Shown here piece after piece: positions 22,446 through 35,186 of a stretch of 64,000 bases of DNA. Position numbers and translations under genes: made by a program. Under the pieces are notes generated by a model. The model saw only the letters and a program-made list of their open reading frames with translations. It was not told where the DNA came from and did no database searches. This DNA is from Ryuthela nishihirai (Eukaryota; Arthropoda; Arachnida; Araneae; Heptathelidae): assembly GCA_038380435.1 (NCBI GenBank), contig JAWZYU010000020.1, positions 46,160,307-46,224,306 of the forward strand. Direction: 5' to 3'. Numbering within the stretch: position 1 is the first letter of the stretch; each line of letters starts with the position of its first letter.

Positions 22446-23372
22446 TTAAATTACTATCATAAGCATATCACAGACCATGGATTGAGGAACATGGAGGTTG
22501 GAAAATTGACTATAAACCAGATTAGCCTTAATTATTGTAAGCATTAATTGATTTACTGAATATCAATGGCAGCAATATTTAATACAGATAAAGAAATTTT
22601 GATTCATCAATGATGAGTTAAAATTTTTGTTCTTATGATTGGTGAGTCAACTCTAAGAAAAGGACAGATAAATCTAATCTAAAAAGTCTTAAATCAAGTC
22701 TAAAAGGAATGAACAGATTATTAAATTCTTATTCTCTAGTGCAGTTTAAAATTATTCAAAATTTTTGACAGACTTGTAGCCATTGTGATGGTGTCACTAG
22801 GTCTGAAGCACCCTTCTCTGTCCTATACATTGCAAATAAAAAAAAAATTGAAAAAATATCCGTCTTTCATACTTTGATATCCCTGGTGTTGCTGAATGTT
22901 GTTAATAAGCATTATTTAATAGCATTAACTTCATAATAAACATTTATATTTATATATATATATACGAAAAATATCGAAAATAAAATTAATTTTTGAATAT
23001 ATTGTTATTTCTTTTAGGATAATTTGAGTGATTCATGTTACTCTTTTCTTGATTTTGAAAAACTTGCAAAAGTCAAGACAGAAAGAATTGTTTAGAATGC
23101 ATGAAAAAAAAAAAAGAAAATATGAACAAATAAAAAAATGTAAAAAAAAAGCACATTTGTTTTAATTCTATAATTTAATATTTAAGTGAAACTATAGAGC
23201 TAAAAGTTATCTGTTTTCTGATTACTAATGCTCTTGTATCTAATTTTGTATTTTCAAATGTTTCTGTTTAATATATTCATTTCATATATTATACCACAGA
23301 CGAATGTTAAAATTTTGTAATGCAATGTTATATTTTTATTATTACTTTTCACCAAAATTTATCCTATTTTAG

Positions 23373-26300
23373 GACAGATGGCAGCCAACAAGATGGAATT
23401 TCCCCAGGTGCTAGCTCCCGAGCTCCAGTTTCTTTTATTGATGGAACTCAGCTTTCAGCAACTTCTGAAATATATGAAGATGGGACCACTGATACAGAGT
23501 TACAGATTACTCAAACTCAGCCACAGTCAGTTGAAAAAATTGAAGTGAACTTTCAGGAATCAAAAACAGACTCTGCTAAAACAAAAGAATCTTCAGGAAA
23601 ACCTGAAGGTTCATCACTTTTTACATTTCTTAAGCATGGCCGTGGCACAAAAGGAGATAAATCTCTTGCACAGCATAAAGAATTATTGAATGAACAGAAA
23701 GATTCCTCTTGTGAGCATTATACAGCAACAGAAGCAGGAAGTTCTGATTGCAAACATAAAGAATTACCAAAGGAACAGAGAGACTTGAAAAAAGAATTCA
23801 AAGAATTCTTTAGTCTTGGTCATACAACAAAAGAGGATAAATCTGTTGGGCAATATAAAGAATCATTAAATGAACAAAACATTTCTACTAATGAGCCTCA
23901 TAAAATAGCAGAAACAGAAGTTTCTGAATGCAAACCTAAAGAATTACCAAAAGAACAGAGGGACTTGAAAAAAGAAATAAAAGAATTCTTCACTCTTGGT
24001 CACACAGTAAAAGAAGACAAATCTGTTGTGCAGCAAAAAGATTTAAATGAACAAAAAGATTTTACCAAAGAGCATCATGCTGTGGCTGAAGCAGAAAGTT
24101 CTGAGTACAAACATAAAGATTTACCAAAGGAACAAAGAGATTTGAAAAAAGAAATAAAAGAATTTTTTACTCTTGGTCAAACAACAAAAGATGAGAAATC
24201 TGTTGCACAACAAAAAGAATCACTAAATGAACAAAAGGATTTTACTAAAGTGCATTACACAGTTACAGATGAAGAACATTCTGAATGCAAACCTAAAGAA
24301 TTACCGAAAGAGCAGCGAGACTTAAAAAAAGAATTTAAAGAATTTTTTAGTCTTGGTCATGCAGCAAAAGATGAGAAATCTGTTGCACAACAAAAAGAAC
24401 CATTAAATGTGAAAAAAGATCATACTGATGAAGATTATACAGTGATAGAAGCAGGAACTTCTGAATTCAAACCTAAAGAATTGCCAAAGGAACAGAGAGA
24501 TTTGAAAAAAGAATTTAAAGAATTTTTCAGTCTTGGTCATACAGCAAAAGAGGATAAATCTGTAGCACAACAGAAAGAACCACTAAGTGTGCAGAAAGAT
24601 AGTACTGATGAACATTATACAGTGGCAGAAGCAGAAACTTCTGAATGCAAACCTAAAGAATTGCCAAAGGAACAGAGAGATCTGAAAAAAGAATTTAAAG
24701 ACTTTTTCAGTCTTAGTCATACAGCTAAAGAAGATAAATCTGTAGCACAACAGAAAGAACCACTAAGTGTGCAGAAAGATAGTACTGATGAACATTATAC
24801 AGTGGCAGAAGCAGAAACTTCTGAATGCAAACGTAAAGAATTGCCAAAGGAACAGAGAGATCTGAAAAAAGAATTTAAAGAATTTTTCAGTCTTAGTCAT
24901 ACAGCAAAAGAAGATAAATCTGTAGCACAACAGGAAGAACCACTAAGTGTGCAGAAAGATAGTACTGATGAACATTATACAGTGGCAGAAGCAGAAACTT
25001 CTGAATGCAAACCTAAAGAATTGCCAAAGGAACAGAGAGATCTGAAAAAAGAATTTAAAGAATTTTTCAGTCTTGGTCATACAGCAAAAGAGGATAAATC
25101 TGTAGCACAACAGAAAGAACCACTAAGTGTGCAGAAAGATAGTACTGATGAACATTATACAGTAGCAGAAGCAGAAACTTCTGAATGCAAACCTAAAGAA
25201 TTGCCAAAGGAACAGAGAGATCTGAAAAAAGAATTTAAAGAATTTTTCAGTCTTGGTCATACAGCAAAAGAGGATAAATCTGTAGCACAACAGAAAGAAC
25301 CACTAAGTGTGCAGAAAGATAGTACTGATGAACATTATACAGTGGCAGAAGCAGAAACTTCTGAATGCAAACCTAAAGAATTGCCAAAGGAACAGAGAGA
25401 TCTGAAAAAAGAATTTAAAGAATTTTTCAGTCTTGGTCATACAGCAAAAGAAGATAAATCTGTAGCACAACAGAAAGAACCACTAAGTGTGCAAAAAGAT
25501 TCTACCGATGAAAATTTTAGTGTGACAAAAGCAGAATGTTCTGAATTCAAACCTGAAGAACTGCCAAAAGAGCAGAAAGACTTAAAAAAGGAATTGAAGG
25601 ATTTTTTTAGTCTTGGTCATACAACAAAAGATAAACCTGTTACACAACAAAAAGAATCATTGGATGAGAAACAAGAATTGGAAGATTCTGCAAAGGAAAT
25701 ACCAAAAGAATCAAAAGATTTAAAAACAGAATTTAAAGAATTCTTTAAAAGGCAAAAGGATTCAAAAATAGAATTTTCTGAAGAACAGAAAGGTACAAAA
25801 GAAACCAAACCTTCAGTAGAAAGGAAGGAGAGTGTGAAAATTAAAGAATCTTTAAAGGAGCAGAAAGTTGTTGTGAAAGAGAAAAATTTTCCAAAGGAAC
25901 AAACAGACTTCGAAAGCAGTAGAGACTCAAAGGAACAAAAAAGTGATGCAGAAGAACTTCATCCTCCAAAAGAAACTAAAGAAAATGCATCTGAGCCTGA
26001 ATCTTTATATGAAACATGTTGCATTAGATTAGCTGTATTAATCCGTAACAAAGCAATAGATATAGTTTCTTCAAAGACAAGTCCTCCTACAAAACCTCCC
26101 AAGCCATCAGCAGAAACTATTGCCAAAGCACGAGCAGCAGCTGTTGCTAAAAGAGTTCAAGAATATGAAAGTAGGCCACGAAGCTTTGGTGATGATATTC
26201 GAGGTGGATATGATGGGTTGAGATATGTTGATGATGATACTGAATCATCTACTGATTATAAAGATGTTGAAGAAGATATGGTATTTATAATGGATCCTCA

Positions 26301-29300
26301 ATATTATGGAATAATGGATAGAGGGAAGAATGAGAGTAAACTGGATACCTTCAGTGTGCCTAGTACTTGCAGTGGAATGACTAGTTATTATACAGCAGAT
26401 GCTGGTACACTTAAAGATGAAAACATGTCAGATAATACACTTGATACTGTAAGTTTGGGAAGTGAAGATTCTTGGGTAGCATCAAAGCCATTATCATTGA
26501 CAGGAATTAAAAAGGAGTCTTCTCCACTTATAGTAAGAAAAGATAAATTGAAAACTTCATCTGGGCTTACAGAAAGGCAAGTATCAGGAAAAGAGAAACC
26601 ACTTGTTCCTGAAAAACCAAAGGCTACACCAGAAATAAAACCAGCAGTTTTTTATAGTGAACAACAAACTGTTGTTAAACGAGTGCCACCTCCTATTCCT
26701 CCCAAACCAGCTGTTTTATTAAAATCCAATAAAAATACAGCAAGTAAAATATTTCCTGAAGCATCACAAAGTGAGGTAGCAAAATGTGTAAACTCACTTT
26801 CTTTATCACCAAGACCTTCTTCAAGGGCATCAACTGGCTCTCGTGGTACTAGAAAAAGACCTTTAACTATAGCAGGAATAAAAGAGACTGAATTCCCCAT
26901 TTCTTTAATAAATAAAACTCCAGATATTCAAAGAAAAACTGTTTTAACTACAGTTGTAAAAAATCAACATCTGAAAACAATATCACCATTACCTTCAGTA
27001 CCTTCTGATTCGCAAAAACCACTTCCATCATGTTTACCATCATCTGTTCAGACTGATCTACCTTTGTTGCAAACAAGTAAGAAATCTCCTCCGCAAAGGC
27101 CTCCACCACCAAATTATGTAAAACAAGATGTAATGAAAAGTGAATCTGTTGTATCTGAAAGCACAATTACTTCTTCATTAATTTATCAGTCAGATGATAA
27201 AGCTTTGCCACCTTCAAAGCCTGTGCACAAATCAAGACCACATGTTTCTCCACCACGACCACCACCTCCATCCATAAGAGGTGTGGTACGTCCACCTCGT
27301 CCACCACCACCAGCACGTCCTACATCAAAAAATTTAGAGACTGTTGTTGACTTATCAGCTACAGTTTCTCCTGAAAGTTGGACAAAAGTTGATGATACTT
27401 CTGGAAATGTTGAAAACTTGTCAAGTAGTATATCTCAGAATGATAGTTTTTTAACACCAGCAGAAGTATCATTGTCTAAATTAGATGACAATTTGGTTAC
27501 TGAAAATAATATACGAGATGCTGATGAAATATCTGAAATTTCTAGTTATTCTCAGGCAGCCACACAAGGAACAGATTCAATTTCTCGACCTTTGAAATTT
27601 CCCACAGAAGTAAATGAAACTACATCAGAGGTCAAGCTTCAGTTAGAAGCCATTACTCCTATTGCTCAATCTGAACAAGGAGCTCCAATACAGGAAGAAA
27701 TTGCTCAATCTGAACAAGGAGCTCCAATACAGGAAGAAAATAAGTTTGCTGATAATAATGTTTTCCAAGAAAGTAAATTAGAAATAGCTGCATTAACTTT
27801 AGGGGATACAATATCCTCAGATTTAACGACATTGAGTTTTTTGCCTGATACATCTGATACTATATCTAGATCTTCTAATGTAGAACCTGCATCAGATGTA
27901 TTGAACAAAACAACTGTGAATGCGTGTGACAGTACACAAAATAGTGTAGAACCTCAACCTCCTCCTCGTTCATGTCACAAAAAACCCAGACCTCCTCCTC
28001 GCATAAGGAGAAATAGATCACGAACTGTTGAAGTTGTCCCATTAACGTGGAAACCGGAGGAAAGAAGAAGACGAAGCCAGTCATTGTCAGAAATGGATAG
28101 TAAAAGAAAAAGTACTGAACAACAGCAGATATCTTCAGATATAAAACCTGAACTGAAAGTTTTATATACTGCTGTAAGTAAAGACCCAGGAAGAAATAAG
28201 ACTAAAATTGAAATAACTGAAATTGAATATAGAGAAAAAACCCCAGAAAAAATATCTTCACGTCCATTACCTGCTCCACCTCCACCTCCACGTTCTAGAT
28301 CAAAAAGTAGTTCAACTAGTCGTAAACCAGCAAATGCTATACCCAGTGCTGTGGTTGTCAAAGAGGAATTGTGCCCTGGTGCAGAACCAGATAAATTGGA
28401 TGCAGGCAAAGAAATTGATAAAATGCAATCGGAAACGCTACCAGATCTCAAGCAAAGTATTAAGCCTATAGCAAGGAAGCGAAAGGAGGAGAGGTACAGG
28501 TTTAGGAGTCTTGATAGTGGATGCAAAACAAGCATTCCATTGAGTTCTGAATCCATTTCAGAGATTAACAAAACTAATGACAAAATACCTGAAAATGCAA
28601 TTTTGCCAATAAAACCAGAAAGAAAGGCAAAAATACAACATCGTGAGATTCAATATGATGAAAATGCAAATGTTGCTGAGCCTGTGCAAACTAATATTAA
28701 CATCAAAACTGAAAATATGTCTCAAGATCATACCAAAGCAATTAAGACTGAATCTAATTTTACATCTGATCGGAAAAGGATAATGCATAGTGTAAGTTGT
28801 AGTGATTATGATAATAAAGCACTTTCTGAACGAGAGACTGAAAGCCCTTCTCGATCTCAAAGGGCTAAATCTGCTAGTCCAGGACAGAAATCTCGATCAA
28901 GCTGGTATGATGAAAGTGACGTATCTGGAGATCTAGGAGATGTAGATACATCGCCTAGCTCTCAAAAAGAATCTTTAGAAAAACTGAATTGCTTACCCAT
29001 GGGAATAGAAAAATCTGCAGAAGATGATCAGCAGAAGTCCAGACATGGAAAAGGGAAATCTGATTCTCTCAAGAAGCCAAGAGAAACATCAAAGTTTTAT
29101 GTAGATGTATGTGAACAAGGGACAGATGCTCAAGTGTTACCTGGCAAGGAAGATAAAGAAACTTCTCCTTTGCCTCTGGAATGTTCTGAAAAGTCAGTCC
29201 AGACATCGTTAGAAACTTTATCCCATGGGATCCAATCTAGAAGTGAACAGTCTGATGATACTGATGAACTTCTGGATCTTGCTCAGACACTACAAAATGA

Positions 29301-29658
29301 ATTAAAAATAATTATATCTAGACATAAGAAATTTGGAGAAGAATCTAAATCAGAAGGAGAGATCAGCAACGGAAGTAATCTTCCAAGTTCACAAACAGTA
29401 GTAACACAAAGTAAATTATCCCCACCCTTATCAGAGAAGAAAAGTGGAAAGAAAGTACCAAGTACTAGATCTTCAACTTCTGAATTATGGCAGATGACAT
29501 CTTCAGAAGAAAGTGAAGATGAATTTATTGATCAGCAAGAAATGCGAACACCAGAAGAAGCTGCATATGCAAGGAAGAAAAAGAAAGTGTTCTATATTGC
29601 ACGGGAAATCATGACTTCAGAAGAAGTATTTGTGGATGCTCTGAAATTGTTAAATGTG
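23373..29658 (+). CDS. FGD6: FGD-like gene, giant exon: tandem repeats, proline-rich region, start of DH domain
   Basis: One 6,286-nt exon encodes 2,095 full codons with no stop, from AG at 23371 to the donor GTTAGT at 29659. Counting from the first full codon, residues 127-725 are ten tandem units of about 60 residues (core E-L-P-K-E-Q-R-D-L-K-K-E-F-K-E-F-F), with a decayed eleventh unit after them. Residues about 890-1330 and 1525-1650 hold many PPxPP and KPPKP-type stretches that could bind SH3, WW or EVH1 domains. A basic-serine stretch near residue 1830 reads like a phosphorylation region. From about residue 2069 the sequence V-F-Y-I-A-R-E-I begins DH helix 1 and continues into the next exon as L-K-L-L-N-V / D-F-K-Q-A-V. 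An open frame runs 53 nt upstream of the acceptor, but that start codon is not needed because the phases fit exon 2. Family role: guanine-nucleotide exchange on Cdc42-type GTPases, acting on actin and membrane traffic. Confidence 0.9.
23752..25548 (+). repeat. Coding minisatellite: ten 180-bp units (60 residues each)
   Basis: Units begin at 23752, 23932, 24109, 24289, 24469, 24649, 24829, 25009, 25189 and 25369; the second is one codon short. A degenerate eleventh starts at 25549. Units 5 to 10 are almost identical in DNA, while units 1 to 4 differ at many positions. This pattern suggests recent unequal crossing-over at the 3' side of the array. Each unit has a charged, possibly helical DLKKEFKEFF segment followed by a Ser/Gln/Glu-rich linker. 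Confidence 0.95.
27661..27738 (+). repeat. Perfect 39-bp tandem duplication inside the coding exon
   Basis: The 39-bp block at 27661-27699 is repeated exactly at 27700-27738, giving a 13-residue peptide (I-A-Q-S-E-Q-G-A-P-I-Q-E-E) twice in frame. Perfect identity points to a recent event. Confidence 0.95.
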
Positions 29659-31561
29659 GTTAGTTATATTGATTTTTGCTTTATTATATTTAATATTAAT
29701 AAAATAGAAATTTTGGTCTTTTATTTTCATTGAATAAAAACGTAATAACACGTAAAAAATGAGATGTGAAGGATTGTTTTGCATATTTCCATCCTGCATT
29801 TTTAATAAAATGAGAGTAAGGGACAAACAAGTGACAATAAATGTTTATTATTTCATAGATTTTAGTGGCATTGTGTGTTTAAGTTGAAAGACAAGTGAAA
29901 CTGTGCAAAATACATTTTGCTGCGAATTGAGCACATTGTTGTTTACATATAGCTCATTTCCATGCAACAGTGATGTCCAGTTTTTTTCAATACGAAGACC
30001 TCAAATTTTTTTTTTCTGAAGAAAATTAAAAGTAAAGAAAAAGCTTTTAAAATAAAGTATGCTATTATTTAAATAAAAAAATATATAACATTGTTAAGAA
30101 AATTTAGTGATGTTTAGTATTATTAAAAAATGTATTTAAAAGTTATATTGCTTTTGCTTCTCAGGGAACTTGAAAACTGTCAGTATATTTTGAAGGGCTG
30201 CCAGTCACCTATGGGCAACTGGTTGATATGACTACCATAAACATATACATAGTTGCCTATACATTTCTCACAGTTGCAGCCTGTTAAAGTTCAGTGTAAA
30301 ATTTTTTTATAGATCATTTATTTAAATTTTGTTAATCTTTTTTAAAATATGAAATGCATATTGTAATGCTTCGAAAGTTTTTTAAACTTTTTCTCTTTGG
30401 ACCTTTTGACTGATCCAAATGAAATAAAAACTCCGGAAGCATATTGGGCACCAGGCAATATTAACTTGCCAAATAAAGTTAAATGAGAGTTCGTTAGTAT
30501 ATTGGTGTTACTAGTCACAAAGAATTCAAAAGACTGTCAAATTTTTAAAGTTATATCTTAATTAAAATCAATTATCGTTGCTCAAGAGAAAAAATAGAAA
30601 GTCAAAATATTCATATAACAAACAAACAGTTTATTTCCAAAAAATTCATGACTAGCCATATAAAATGATGAATGCAAAAGTAGTCTGAGCAAATAAAAAC
30701 TCATTTAAACATCTCCAAAACTGACAAATTTCTGAGCTAACATCTTCTCTCTCACTAACATTTTCTCATTTTGACTCTACTGTCATCACTGAATCATAGC
30801 CTACTAACTCCATGACCTAACGCCACTTAGTATATGTGCGGTGTGTGTTGCACACTGGGAAAAACATTTGCATAATCTTACAATCGCACACTAGCTATGA
30901 TGCAAGAAGAGGCGTATCCCCAAAATGATAAATATAATGTAAATAAAGAAACACTGGTTAAGGAAAAGTAAAAGTGAATGGGTGGACCATCACAATATAT
31001 TTCCATTAAGCTGATTAGAGAAAAGAAATATCATTCAAGACACAAAGTTTGGGAAGTTGTCTTTCATTTGAATAAGCATATTCAGCTTCTAGGTTGATAC
31101 ACTAGGTAATCATCTAGGTTGATTCACATTGAAATGAACTATTCTGCATGACTTCATTATAGTGGATTTTAGGGTAACAAATAATTATGTTCATATAACT
31201 TCTAAGGCAGGGGAAATTGACTTACAATACATAAGCTGTTTTAACCACATTCAGAATCTACAAAATGATACATTCAATACATGCTACAATACAAATGAAG
31301 AAGGGACATACCACTTTTCAAATTATTTTCCTGCTGAACAATGAATTTATCTTCACATTCATCTGAAGATGTCATGAAAAGAATGACAAAAAAGAAATTG
31401 TTACACTCTATGAAAATGGTTAGCAACCCCTGCTCAAAGTTATATAATTCATATTGTGGAGAATCATTAGTGTGTCATATGCTTTAAATCAACTTAGACT
31501 AGTAGATGCAGTAAAGCAACATGACATGTAGATTCAGTTAAAATTAATGTAAATAATGAAT

Positions 31562-31615
31562 AAACATCCCCTCAAGCAGCCTGACAGGAGCTGTTAATTT
31601 ATATGCCATAGTATG
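31562..31615 (-). mobile_element. SINE-B short fragment
   Basis: It contains CATCCCCTCAAGCAGCC, then TGACAGGAGCTGTTAATTTA and TATGCCATAG. The middle is deleted and the head absent. Confidence 0.7.
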
Positions 31616-31876
31616 TAGAGTAAAAGTAAAGTTGCATTAACATGTTTCATGTATGAATGCAATGACATGTAGCTGGCACATGTGATAAACAACTATTGTG
31701 ATAAACAACTATAAAAGTGAACAATAATTAATATGGGCATAGATGTTAATATGTTGTTCCCCAAGCAAATTTATATTAGAATAATAGAATAATGTTGGAG
31801 TAAGACAGGAGGAAGAAAAAATTGGAAGAAATTACATATAAAATAGAAAAGAGTGCTGAATTATTTGTTTCAACCC

Positions 31877-31988
31877 TTTAACTTCCAAAACAGCCAAAAT
31901 TTTTAAATGAACTCATCTAAATAGCACTTTTCCTTTGTCTTTAATATTCTATATCATTTTCTGAAAATTCCTGGGCATTAAAGGGTTA
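31877..31988. mobile_element. Possible miniature element with AACCCTTTAA ends
   Basis: AACCCTTTAA at the left and TTAAAGGGTT at the right are perfect 10-bp inverted repeats about 110 bp apart. The duplication is unclear (TTCA versus TTAA). Confidence 0.4.
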
Positions 31989-32310
31989 ATGAGAGGGAAA
32001 GTTGTAACAATAGTTTGGGTTAAAGGTAACAGTCCAATAAAGTTAAGTAACACATATTGCTGCTCAGAGGATATAAAACATTTGGATAATAAGTAAAGTA
32101 ATGTTATACTGAAATTAAAATTGCAGAAAATGATTATTTTAACTATTCCTGCAAATAATGCCTTGTATGACAATGTTTACTCACACACATAAATGAAAAG
32201 TATCTTCCCTTTATAGTTTTGTCCTTAGAGCTTTTTTAATCCTTTAAAAGATTAATTTTGTGGAATTCTTTTCTCATTTCTCATCTCAACCAGAAATTAT
32301 CTATTCAACC

Positions 32311-33532
32311 TACACCAAAGTCAGAACATTATGACCACCTGCCTAATATGATGTTGATCCTCCATGTGCCACCAAAACAGCTCTTACCCAGCAAGGCATG
32401 GATGCTACAAGATTTCTGAAGGTGTCTTGTGGTATCTGGTACAAATATGCTACTAGCAGATCCTTTAACTCTTGTAAGTTACATGGTTGAGCTGCCGCAA
32501 ATCGGATATGTTGTTCCAACACAAACCACAGATGCTTGATTGGATTGATGTCCGGGGAATTTGTAGGCCAGGGCAATACCTACAATTCACTTAGTCTTCC
32601 TCATGTTCTGTGAACCATTCTCGAACAATCTGGGCAGTGTGGCATGGCATATTATCCTGCTGAAAGAAGGCACTACTTGAGGGATATACTGTTGCCATGA
32701 AAGGATGTACCTGGTTTGCAATGATGTTTGGGTAGGTGGTAGACATCATAGTTTCCTGCACATGAACGACTGGACCCAGGGTTTCCCAGCAGAACATTGC
32801 TCAAAGCATTACACTTCTTCTTCCAGCTGTTTTCGTCTCATGGTGCATCCTGGTGGCAACACTTTCCTAGGTAAATGAGCATAAATGCTGTCCACATGGT
32901 GTAACAGGAAACGAGATTCATCAGACCAGATGACCTTTCAATCCTTCAAGGTCCAGTTTTGATGCTCAAGTGCCCATTTGTAGGTACTTTCGATGGTGAA
33001 CCGAGGTTAGCATGGGCACATGGAGTGGCCTGCAGCTACACAGCCCCATTTTCAGCAGGGTTAGATGTACTGTGTGTTGTGACACAACTCCTGTTACCAC
33101 CATTCAAATTACAGGTGAGTTGTGCCACAGTATCCCTTCTATTAGCTCCTCATACCATATAGGATAGCCTTCGCTCACCTCTAGCATTGATGAGCCATGA
33201 TTGGCCCAACCTTGCTGGCAGTTCTTGATTTTTCCCTCCTTGGACCAATTTTTGAAGGTACTAACCATGGCTAACCGTGAGCACTCCACAAACCTTGCCA
33301 TCCCAGAAATGCTCTGACCCAATCATCTGACCATTACAATTTGGCCTTTGTCAAACTCACTTAAGTCTGCTGTCTTTCCCATCTGAAAAACAAGAATAAC
33401 ACTGATTAACAGAGCTCAGTATCAGATGTTATTTATACCATTTCATGACCTTCACATGCGCAGTCATTTATCTGCAGTTGCTTCAATTTGCATAAAGACA
33501 CGCTGGTCATAATGTTTTGGCTTTTGGTGTAT
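32311..33532 (-). mobile_element. Tc1-like DNA transposon, defective, near full length
   Basis: The terminal repeats TACACCAAAGTCAGAACATT (left) and the inverse of AATGTTTTGGCTTTTGGTGTA (right) are followed by ATGACCA on both sides. Minus-strand frames give the helix-turn-helix part (M-G-Q-S-I-S-G-M-A-R-F, 33104-33322), Q-Q-D-N-M-P-C-H-T-A with the second Asp (32591-32797), and S-P-D-I-N-P-I-K-H-L-W (32343-32576). In active Tc1 transposases the third acidic residue lies in N-P-I-E-H-L-W; here it is Lys, so the active site is broken in addition to the frameshifts. Confidence 0.93.
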
Positions 33533-33967
33533 ACGACCATTGATTTCATGCATTTTTTATTGTAGTTCATTTATAAAAGAACTTTTATTTGAACTTAAAA
33601 CATTTCTTTACTACTAAAGGGACGTTTTAGGACTACTGTATATCTGTGTTTACTAAGAATTTTACTCTGATTAAATTGCCATGAAATGCATCTAAAACCA
33701 ACATATGTATTGCTCAGTGCTGAAATTGCAATACAAATTATTTCTTTGTGCTTATTTTTTTCACAATTGCAAGAAAAATTATTTATTTAAATTGTGACAA
33801 ACTGTTATTCCTTCTGCATTGTAAATACTACATAAGTTATAATAAACATTTTCTCACTTTTGAAACATGTCTTTGAAACTTTTTATTAATCATTAATCAG
33901 ACATGTCTAAATACTTCACACAAATAGGTAATGATGTGCTAAATATAAATAATAAAATATAATAATA

Positions 33968-34166
33968 AATATCCCCTCAAGCAGCTGCTTGCCACAGAGA
34001 TCTGACAGGAGCCTGTCAATTTAATATGCCACAGTAGAAAGTCTGTGAGGATGGTGGGACCCCATCAGAAAAACAACATAAACATCTGTATGCTACCCGA
34101 GGCTCAAACCCAGATCCCTTTGAGCTAGTATGACCAGTATGCTAACCACTCGGCCACTAGATGGCA
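33968..34166 (-). mobile_element. SINE-B copy, nearly complete
   Basis: It includes the perfect palindromes AAGCAGCTGCTT (33979-33990) and TGACAGGAGCCTGTCA (34003-34018) of the body. The reversed head ends CTAACCACTCGGCCACTAG. Confidence 0.85.
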
Positions 34167-35186
34167 GTGTGCTAATTATACCATGTACTAATTAACTAGG
34201 AGTAAATTTTGGCAGTTTCTATAGAATTGCTAGCCTAACTGATATGAGAAACCCTAACTGATATGAGAACTTTATTCTTAGCAGTGATGAGTTCAAGCCA
34301 GAATTTTTTGGCCTGAACTATTTCTAATTACTGAATTTGAGTCCAATTAGCAGAAACCTTTCTTTGAAATGTAATAAAACAATATACCAATGCATACTAT
34401 TAAACCATTTTTGATGCAGTACTGTAGGTTTTTTGATGCAGTATTTTGGTGCAGTACTGTAGGTTATTACAAGCTATAAAATATTTATCATTATTTGAAA
34501 AAGATTTTTTGTATTATTCGGAATGAAAACTGCTAGAAATGATCTGTAGAAACTGAAAAATTCTTCAGTGGCATCATTATAAATGCTAAGAGTGATTCAT
34601 TAACAAATGAGAGAAAAATACCTAAATATTCAAAAGCTGAGTGGTGCTCATTTTTAATTGCTAACGATTGATTAAGAGGTTGAAATTACAATAAAAAAAA
34701 TTATTTATTCTACATGTTGCTTTTTTTTCTACAAGAAAAATTATAAATTATGACTGCTTGAGCCAGAACTCATCTCTAATTCGTAAAATAACTTTTTTAC
34801 TATAAAGAGCTGTGTTTAAAGAAATGTATGCTACAAATTAATAGTTAATATGGTTATGCCTTTTTATTGGACTTTGTTATAAATATAACAGCATTACAGC
34901 AATGTAAAAATTCTGCAAAATCTTTTTGTTGCTGTTTTTTTTTCTAATACTTTAATTGCTTCTCAGTGGGAAAAACAGTTCTTAACTTTAACAGGTAAAT
35001 AGTAAAATCAAGTGATGCAGGTAAATTGACCTACGAAACCTACATCTTGCATTAACCTGTGATACCAGTCAATACTAGCTTAAAATTTTTAAAACTCTAT
35101 AGCCACTTTCAGTGGCTAAGTTTTCATAATATTTTATTAAGCTTTTTAAATTAAAAATTTCCTTCTGTTTGCTTTCATGAATGTTA

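Larger units (their letters stand above)
9908..23372 (+). other. Intron 2 of the FGD-like gene (13.5 kb)
   Basis: It runs from GTAAGT to ..CTATTTTAG. It holds a hAT element with a nested Tc1-like element, a second mariner fragment, hAT and piggyBac-type non-autonomous elements, four SINE-A or SINE-B copies and a LINE fragment. I recognise nothing in 12600-13917, 14600-15190, 16010-16660, 17060-17390, 17640-18070, 21110-22250 or 22450-23370; these are AT-rich with simple runs. Confidence 0.65.

Noticed and set aside
23320..23372. Start codon of the giant exon as the true gene start
   Set aside because: An ATG is open upstream of the acceptor, but the AG at 23371 and the phase match to the exon at 9809-9907 favour an internal exon. 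An alternative promoter cannot be excluded.
27975..28583. A 202-codon minus-strand frame inside the giant exon
   Set aside because: The + strand here is clearly coding (proline- and serine-rich FGD-like region); the minus frame is its shadow.
29964..31433. A hAT element between CAGTGATGTCCAG and AGCAACCCCTG
   Set aside because: The two end words do not match each other well enough and no target duplication was found.
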